In this document: positions 40,695 through 45,851 of the stretch, one piece after another
How the letters are laid out: each line of letters opens with the position of its first letter
How positions within the stretch are numbered: position 1 is the stretch's first letter
Assembly: GCA_046565595.1 (NCBI GenBank)
Contig: JBKHYG010000031.1
Location: 1 to 45,851, forward strand
Length of the DNA stretch: 45,851 nt
Source of the DNA: JBKHYG01 sp046565595
GTDB taxonomy: Bacteria > Actinomycetota > AC-67
Direction: 5' to 3'
Notes under the pieces: generated by a model
What the model saw: only the letters and a program-made list of their open reading frames with translations
Databases searched by the model: none
Told to the model about the DNA's origin: nothing
Position numbers and translations under genes: made by a program

Positions 40695-41915
40695 CTACTC
40701 AGAGGAGTTCCGGGGCCGGAGTTCGTGCACGTTCGAAGAAGGACTTGAGTCGACCTTCAAATCGGTGATGTGTCCGAGCGCTTCCTGGATGGCGGCAGCC
40801 GCCACCCCCTGCATGTTCGGGAGAACGTGCGAGTAGGTGTCGAGCGTGATTCCCACGGTCGAGTGGCCGAGCGCCTCTGACGCGATCTTGGGATGTACGC
40901 CGCTGTTGAGCAGCATGGTCGCGAAGGCGTGGCGCATGTCGTGCAGGCGGACGCCAGGCGCGCCGGCGATCTTCGCGAGATCGGCGAACTTGCGGGTGAA
41001 CTCGCTCGGGTCCAGAGGCCTGCCATCGCCGAGTTCAGTCACGAGGTTTGAATCGTGCCACGCGCGTCCGGCAGCGAGCTTGCGCGCGGTCTGGTCACGC
41101 TGATGTCTGCGAAGGACCTCGACGGCGAACGGCGGGAGCGCGATCGTGCGCCGCGCGCGCTGAGTCTTCGGGTCCGCGAACTCGAGCCCACGCCTCGACC
41201 GCTGATAGGTTGTCACGACTCGCACCACGCCCTGTTGCAGGTCGACCTCGGACCAGTGCAGGCCGAGGATCTCTCCGCGTCGCATCCCGGTTGCCGCGGC
41301 AAGTAGCACCGCGACGTAGATCGAGGTTCCCTTCGCCGTCTCAACGATGCGCTCGACGGTCTCGGCATCCGGGATCGTGAGTTCGGGACGCTTCGCGCGT
41401 GGAGGCTGGACCGCGAGTGCGGGGTTGACGGCGAGGAGCTGCCAGCGAACGGCTTGCCCCAGCGCCTCCGAGAAGACTCGGTGGATGTGCAACACGGTCC
41501 GCGCCGACAGGCCTCCGAGCCCCTTGATGCGCCCGCTCTCAAGCAGGCGCGCCTCGAAGGACTGGATCTGCATCGGCTTGAGCTTGGCGAGCTTGGTCTT
41601 TCCGAGCGACGGGATGATGTGGTTGCGCGTGACTCCCTCGTACCGGTCGAACGTCGTCGGTCTGATCCGATGGCGCATGTGGTCGATCCACTGGTGCATG
41701 AACTGCTCGACGGTGAGGTTGGTGGGATCCACGACGACGACCCCGCGGTCGATGTCGGCAAGCAGCTTGGTGAGCGCCTTCTGGGCGTCCTTCTTGGAGC
41801 CCCGCACGGTGCGCTGGATGCGCAGGGGCTTGCCCGTGGCGGGATCCGTGCCCGCCGGGGAAGTGATTCGCCAAGTGGCTGCCGACTGCTGCCGGACGTA
41901 ACCGCGGGGTCTCAT
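40695..41915 (-). CDS. int: Tyrosine site-specific recombinase (integrase)
   Basis: A 406-residue phage-type integrase. N-terminal AP2-like arm-binding region (GYVRQQSAATWRITSPAGTD, then KKDAQKALTKLLADI), a SAM-like core-binding domain (TVEQFMHQWIDHMRHRIRP) and the catalytic domain. Active-site residues: Arg in ATGMRRGE, His and Arg in HDMRHAFA, His in LGHSTVG and the Tyr nucleophile in TYSHVLPN. All are present, so it should be active. It lies about 1.1 kb inside the selC end of the element, with its 3' end facing the tRNA. The excisionase gene is 8 bases upstream. Confidence 0.94.
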   Translation of the reverse strand: MRPRGYVRQQSAATWRITSPAGTDPATGKPLRIQRTVRGSKKDAQKALTKLLADIDRGVVVVDPTNLTVEQFMHQWIDHMRHRIRPTTFDRYEGVTRNHIIPSLGKTKLAKLKPMQIQSFEARLLESGRIKGLGGLSARTVLHIHRVFSEALGQAVRWQLLAVNPALAVQPPRAKRPELTIPDAETVERIVETAKGTSIYVAVLLAAATGMRRGEILGLHWSEVDLQQGVVRVVTTYQRSRRGLEFADPKTQRARRTIALPPFAVEVLRRHQRDQTARKLAAGRAWHDSNLVTELGDGRPLDPSEFTRKFADLAKIAGAPGVRLHDMRHAFATMLLNSGVHPKIASEALGHSTVGITLDTYSHVLPNMQGVAAAAIQEALGHITDLKVDSSPSSNVHELRPRNSSE

Positions 41916-41923
41916 GGCCTGTC

Positions 41924-42163
41924 TCAGTCCTCCGAAGACGAGCGTACGGATGGACCGGACAGCACTCGGCCCGGAACCTGCGCCTGGGTCTCCACCCAGC
42001 GCAGGAGAGCTTCCCGGGGGATCACGATCCGGCGCTCGCCCAGCCGCAGAACGGGCAGCATCCCCGCTCGGATGAGTCCGTAGGCGAGGTCCGTGCTGAT
42101 GCGCAGCAGTTTCGCGGCCTCTCGGACGGTCAAGAGGTGGGGATGATCCTTCTTCTCAGCCAA
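41924..42163 (-). CDS. xis: Excisionase-family DNA-binding protein
   Basis: A 79-residue MerR-like helix-turn-helix protein of the excisionase/AlpA type: LLTVREAAKLLRISTDLAYG, then IRAGMLPVLRLGERRIVIPR. Such proteins bend the att site and steer the integrase toward excision; some act only as repressors. TTG start, six bases behind a perfect AGGAGG. Next to the integrase and same strand. Confidence 0.85.
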   Translation of the reverse strand: MAEKKDHPHLLTVREAAKLLRISTDLAYGLIRAGMLPVLRLGERRIVIPREALLRWVETQAQVPGRVLSGPSVRSSSED

Positions 42164-42230
42164 AGTTCACCTCCTCCCTTCGCCCGGGCACGACGTCCGC
42201 GGAGAGACTCCCAGAGACCGGCTGCCTCCA

Positions 42231-42482
42231 TCACGCGGAGCGCTCCTTGTTCTCACTCGTCGCGATCCCCTCAAGGCGCGCGAGCCGCTCGCGAACGACG
42301 GCTTGCCCTTCGATCAGCCGGTCCACCTCCGCGTCCAGGCGTTCCAAGGCTCGCGACAACGGCATGCCCGGAGTGGCGCCTACCGATCGACGAATCGAGC
42401 GGATGCTCGCCAGATAGCCGAGCACGGCGGCCAACGTCGAGGGGAAGGCTGCGATCAGTGCGATGACGATGCCGGCCTTCAC
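42231..42482 (-). CDS. Small membrane protein with coiled coil
   Basis: An 83-residue protein: one N-terminal membrane helix (GIVIALIAAFPSTLAAVLGYL), then a basic turn and a predicted coiled coil (LSRALERLDAEVDRLIEGQA ... RERLARLEGI). No family recognised. GTG start overlaps the stop of the replication-relaxation gene (GTGA), so it belongs to the same transcript as the mobility genes and may be an accessory transfer or exclusion protein. Confidence 0.6.
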   Translation of the reverse strand: MKAGIVIALIAAFPSTLAAVLGYLASIRSIRRSVGATPGMPLSRALERLDAEVDRLIEGQAVVRERLARLEGIATSENKERSA

Positions 42483-43324
42483 ACCGGTTCCCCTGGGGTC
42501 AGGCCGAAGAGTGGGACGCGGTGGTCCGCTCGGAGGGGTCGCCAGACGGCTCCGAGCGGGTCGGCGGCGTGGCGCTCGAGCGTCGTCGTGGCGACGATGA
42601 GCCGGCTTCCCTCAAGCGCTTCGCGCGCGCTTGCCTCTCGCGGTTCGGTCGGGAAGCAGAACAGGAGCACCTGGGGTGCGCCGTGGCCGCCGGCGATGAG
42701 CCGGTACTTGCGGATCTTCTGGGCGAGGCGGCCTCGGTTCTCAGTTCCGCGATCGAGTTCGAGCAGGAAGCTGACTCGGCCTTGGGGGCTTTGGAGGACG
42801 CCGAGTCCATCCGGCGTGACGTGGCGGCTCCAGCGACGCGCGCAGGCTTCTTCGCTCTTCCACTCGACGAGCTGGTAAAGCGCGCTGGAGAGCCGGCATG
42901 CGTGGGCGAGAACGCTGAAGAACGTGTTGGTGTCTCTCAGGTGTCGCAGGCGCGGGCTGTTGATGAGGCCGAGTCCTCGATCTCGGCGGAATCCGAGTTC
43001 CTGGAAGCCGATGCCGAGGTGTTCGGCGACGATGACGGCTCCGTCGGTGTCGAGGATGGCATGCTTGGGCAGCGATCCCACTCGTGCGGGCGGGCGTGTC
43101 CTGCGGATGACCTCGAGTTCTTCGAGTCTGGCGAGTCTGGCCTGTGCCCGGGATTCACTGCTGAAACAGAGGTGTGCGATCTGTCGTGTGGTCAGGACCT
43201 TGTGCTCATGCAGATACAGCAGGATCTCAACATCTCGATCGGTGATTGATTCGGAGAGCTTTTCAAGGCGCTTGCGCTCCCCGCGCGCGCTTGCGCGCGT
43301 GGGGACGCGAGTCCGGCCGGTCAT
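42479..43324 (-). CDS. Replication-relaxation family protein
   Basis: A 281-residue protein matching the Replic_Relax (PF13814) family found on actinobacterial plasmids and integrative elements. It has an N-terminal winged-helix (ESITDRDVEILLYLHEHKVL, TTRQIAHLCF) and a restriction-endonuclease-like C-terminal part (VSFLLELDRGTENRGRLAQK). Probably acts in plasmid or element replication or DNA relaxation; the precise role is unproven. Overlaps the ATPase stop (ATGA) upstream and the small membrane protein downstream. Confidence 0.8.
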   Translation of the reverse strand: MTGRTRVPTRASARGERKRLEKLSESITDRDVEILLYLHEHKVLTTRQIAHLCFSSESRAQARLARLEELEVIRRTRPPARVGSLPKHAILDTDGAVIVAEHLGIGFQELGFRRDRGLGLINSPRLRHLRDTNTFFSVLAHACRLSSALYQLVEWKSEEACARRWSRHVTPDGLGVLQSPQGRVSFLLELDRGTENRGRLAQKIRKYRLIAGGHGAPQVLLFCFPTEPREASAREALEGSRLIVATTTLERHAADPLGAVWRPLRADHRVPLFGLTPGEPV

Positions 43325-45851
43325 CTTGCGCCCCCTCGGCCCGTCTTGCCTGCGGCCTTGTTCGCGTCAGGAGCGGCAGATGATGAACCCGCGCCCGGTT
43401 CCCCGACCGATTCCGCGGCCGAAGCCCCGGGTGAACGCTCGGCCCGGTCGGTCTTCTCGGGGGGCAGAAGCTCTTCGTCGGCGTGGATCTGACGCTGGTT
43501 GATGGCGAGTTCGACTTCGGCTCGGTCGCTGGCGAACAGCTCGGCGCTGCGGTCACGGACCTGACGCGCACGCTGCGTGCTCCCGGGTGGGAGGGGTTTG
43601 GTCGCGAACGTGAATGCAGAGGCGGATCCGCCGGCGATAGTGGGCCGGCAGGCGGCCTGGTAGGCGATCAGGCGCGACAGGTCGTAGCCCTCGAGCTCGG
43701 GTGCGAAGTGCCGCTCCAACACGTGCCCGTCCTCGGGGGAGCAGGCGAAGGTGATCTTCGTGCGCGCGTTCGCCCCGAGTGCGTCGCGCATCTCCTTGGG
43801 GAGCTGGCCCATGTGCTGGTGGGCGAGCACGAGCGAGAGCCGGTAGCCGCGCGCCTCGGCGAGCAGATCCTCGAAGGACTTGGGCAGCGCGAGGTAGTTG
43901 TGGGTCTCATCCACGTACAGCGCCACGTCGGGGCGTTGGTCCTCGGGGATCGCGGAGCGCTTCATGCAGGCCTGCCACACGCGCGCGATCACGAACGCGC
44001 CGAGGAGCCGCGAGGTGTCCTCGCCCAGCGTGCCCTTCGGGACGCGCACCAGCAGAAGTCCGCCGTTGTCGATGAGCGATTCGACGCTGCGCTTGGGTTC
44101 GGCCTGGCCGACGATCGCGCGCACCGGTCCGCGCAGCAGGAATGCCCGCAGCTTGTTTAGCAGGGGCGCGATGTGTTGCGCGCGCTGTTGCTCGGGCAGC
44201 TTCTCGTACCAGCCCCAGAAGGCTTCGAGCCCGACAACGTCCTCGAGGCGCTCGCGCACGCGAAATCGCCACTCGAAGTTGCTCAGCAACAGCGGGATCT
44301 CCGCGAGCGTCGCGCCCGGGATCTGCGCGAGCGTGAGGCAGGCGGCGCGCATGATGTCGTCGGTGCGCGGGCCCCACCAGGGTTCGTAGATGCGCTTGAA
44401 CACGCCGACGACGTGGTCGACGACGAGGTCGGGGTCCTCACCGGCGAGCAGGTTCAATCCGACGGCGCGCGTGCGCTCCTCGGGATCGACGACGCATGTA
44501 CGTTCTTCCGCGCCGGCCGGCAGGCGCTCGAGGATGGCCTCGACGAGATCGCCTTTGGGGTCGATCACGACCGCGGCGCGCCCGGCCTCGGCGTCCTGCA
44601 ACACGAGGTTCGCGAGTAGCGTGGACTTGCCGGTGCCGGTCTCGCCGACGACGTGGACGTGGTAGCGGCAGTCCTCGACCGCGAGCGCGACCTGGCGGCG
44701 AACGCCGGGATGGTCGGCAACGCCGATCACGCGGCCGGTGGTTGCGAGCGCGCGCGGCGGCGCGACGGTGCGCGCGCCCGCGCGCTCGAGTCCGGGGATG
44801 GCGCCGGCGGCGGGCAGGGTGGCGAGCTGCGCGAGTTCGGGGACGGACAGCAGGTAGGGCCTGGTGAGCAGGCGCGCGCCGAGTGCCGCGGCGCCGCCGC
44901 GCGCCCGGCGCCGGCGGAAGCCGTTGCGGCCTTCGAACAGGCCGTAGGCGCCGGCGAGGCCATGGATGCGGCCGCGCGCGAGTTCACGCTGCGGCGAGGA
45001 GACGGCGACGCGCACCAGGCAGTGCCACAGCGACGAGCCGGCTTTGGCGAGGATCGCGCGCACGTCCTGCTCGACGCTGGGATCGGGGGCGGGTCGGTAG
45101 CCGGCCTTGCGGCCGCGGCCGACGCGCCATGATGCGGCGCCGGGCTGCCCGCCGGCGCGGATGACGCGCGCGGCACGGCGGAGCTTGTAGCGGGCGCCTG
45201 AGGTGGCGGGCTGGGCGAGGACCTGGATGATGGCTCGCTCGCCGTCCTCCAGGCCGGCGAGTGTGGCGATGGCGAGGCCGAGGGGATCGTGGTCGTGGTG
45301 GGAGCCGATCGGGAACCAGTCGCGCTCGGCGAGCGCCAGCTCGGTGATCTCGGTCTGCTCGGCGGACAGGTCCGTCATGGGATCGGCGTCGGAAACCTCG
45401 GTGCGCGCGCCCGGGAAGGCCACCTCGACCGCTCGCTCGACCAGGCCTGGGGGGACTTCACCGGGCACCCGCAGCGCGACCTCGACGTCTTCGGGGGCGG
45501 CGGTGATCTCCCAGGCGAGGTGCGGCTGGCCGAACAGGACCCGGCGCCACCAGGGTCGCAGCAGCGCGTGCAGACCCATCCACAGCATGCGGGCTCCCTG
45601 TGGATCGACCTGTGGAGGAGGCAGGATCTTGATTCGACGCGCGCGCGCCTGTCGCCGGTGCCGTAAGGCAAGGACACGCCAGACGACCAGCAAGGCCACG
45701 AGCAGGACCGCGAGCGCCACGAGCCAGGGCAGGGCCTCGCGCCCGATCTCGAGCAGGCCTTGAACGAGGCCGCGGCCGAAGCTCGTGGGGTCCTGCAGGA
45801 ACCGCGACAGCGGGCCGCTCGGCACCGGTGTGGGGATCGTGTCGTCGCTCA
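43321..45851 (-). CDS. VirD4/TraG-like conjugative coupling ATPase (5' end at window edge)
   Basis: At least 834 residues. An N-terminal membrane helix (ALPWLVALAVLLVALLVVW) is followed by an accessory domain of about 300 residues and an ATPase domain with Walker A VVGETGTGKSTLLANL, Walker B VALYVDETHNY and an SLVLAHQHMGQLP motif, like T4SS coupling proteins and HerA-type ATPases. C-terminal tail is acidic, Pro/Ala-rich and disordered. The frame stays open to the window edge, and the codons before the GTG at 45825 read (N)TG-AGC-GAC-GAC, so the true start is probably one base outside the window. Likely pumps the element's DNA into a transfer channel. Confidence 0.85.
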   Translation of the reverse strand, partial: SDDTIPTPVPSGPLSRFLQDPTSFGRGLVQGLLEIGREALPWLVALAVLLVALLVVWRVLALRHRRQARARRIKILPPPQVDPQGARMLWMGLHALLRPWWRRVLFGQPHLAWEITAAPEDVEVALRVPGEVPPGLVERAVEVAFPGARTEVSDADPMTDLSAEQTEITELALAERDWFPIGSHHDHDPLGLAIATLAGLEDGERAIIQVLAQPATSGARYKLRRAARVIRAGGQPGAASWRVGRGRKAGYRPAPDPSVEQDVRAILAKAGSSLWHCLVRVAVSSPQRELARGRIHGLAGAYGLFEGRNGFRRRRARGGAAALGARLLTRPYLLSVPELAQLATLPAAGAIPGLERAGARTVAPPRALATTGRVIGVADHPGVRRQVALAVEDCRYHVHVVGETGTGKSTLLANLVLQDAEAGRAAVVIDPKGDLVEAILERLPAGAEERTCVVDPEERTRAVGLNLLAGEDPDLVVDHVVGVFKRIYEPWWGPRTDDIMRAACLTLAQIPGATLAEIPLLLSNFEWRFRVRERLEDVVGLEAFWGWYEKLPEQQRAQHIAPLLNKLRAFLLRGPVRAIVGQAEPKRSVESLIDNGGLLLVRVPKGTLGEDTSRLLGAFVIARVWQACMKRSAIPEDQRPDVALYVDETHNYLALPKSFEDLLAEARGYRLSLVLAHQHMGQLPKEMRDALGANARTKITFACSPEDGHVLERHFAPELEGYDLSRLIAYQAACRPTIAGGSASAFTFATKPLPPGSTQRARQVRDRSAELFASDRAEVELAINQRQIHADEELLPPEKTDRAERSPGASAAESVGEPGAGSSSAAPDANKAAGKTGRGGAR

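Larger units (their letters stand above)
39561..45851. mobile_element. Integrated element at selC (left end; continues past window)
   Basis: Everything after the tRNA-Sec 3' end looks like an integrated element: a membrane protein of odd composition, tyrosine integrase, excisionase, small membrane protein, replication-relaxation protein and a VirD4/TraG-like ATPase. Integrases of this kind often use the 3' half of a tRNA gene as attB. The element runs off the right edge, so the second att copy and any cargo are not visible. Together the genes suggest a conjugative or mobilisable element of an actinobacterial type. The exact left boundary is inferred. Confidence 0.75.

Overview
The window comes from a high-GC bacterial chromosome, most probably an uncultured member of the Actinomycetota. 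Three things point there. An XRE regulator and an HbhA-like Lys-tailed protein lie close to an MshA-type glycosyltransferase and a YbjN-domain gene, much like the Rv0474-Rv0487 neighbourhood of mycobacteria. There is an RsiG-like candidate c-di-GMP-binding protein. The gene style is also typical: many GTG/TTG starts and 1-4 nt start/stop overlaps. I cannot name a genus.

Layout. 1-5.3 kb: proline dehydrogenase (cut by the window edge), an SPFH membrane protein, and a tightly coupled operon of CelD-like GNAT, MshA-like glycosyltransferase, PIG-L deacetylase and YbjN protein. 5.3-6.5 kb: XRE regulator and HbhA-like protein. 6.6-9.2 kb: a signalling group of receiver protein, HD-GYP phosphodiesterase, asparaginase and a convergent RsiG-like gene. 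9.4-13 kb: the two halves of an apparently heterodimeric ABC exporter. 13.1-15.5 kb: two overlapping acyl-CoA dehydrogenases. 15.7-17.8 kb: a secreted protein and a secreted Asp-box (BNR) propeller. 17.8-21.8 kb: Tad/Flp pilus genes (TadZ, TadA, TadB, TadC, Flp prepilin). 21.8-23.6 kb: a DrrAB-like ABC-2 exporter.

23.7-38 kb is rich in exported proteins: a small secreted protein, a Tat-motif amidohydrolase with a divergent TetR gene, an M14 carboxypeptidase, two large paralogous copper proteins, a small type-1 cupredoxin, a PQQ-type beta-propeller, and a second Asp-box protein. The two paralogs carry histidine motifs in the order HxHH, (M)xH, GGHxH and Met, resembling the CuH/CuM ligands of peptidylglycine alpha-hydroxylating monooxygenase. 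Each also ends in a type-1 cupredoxin domain with a C-x2-H-x2-M loop. Each gene has a near-consensus promoter of the same design (TTGAC[A/T]-17-CACAAT) and a hairpin terminator nearby. This looks like an extracellular copper redox system and is the strongest candidate here for something undescribed.

38.3-39.6 kb: an MFS (monocarboxylate/OFA-like) transporter, then a selenocysteine tRNA gene (selC, UCA anticodon). Immediately after it, from 39.56 kb to the window end, lies an integrated mobile element: a frameshifted membrane protein, tyrosine integrase, excisionase, small membrane protein, replication-relaxation protein and a VirD4/TraG-like ATPase that runs off the window edge. The tRNA is the likely attachment site. 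No stretch over 300 bases lacks a gene; the longest gaps (about 280 bases at 30619-30898 and 37998-38281) hold the promoter, repeats and terminator described below.
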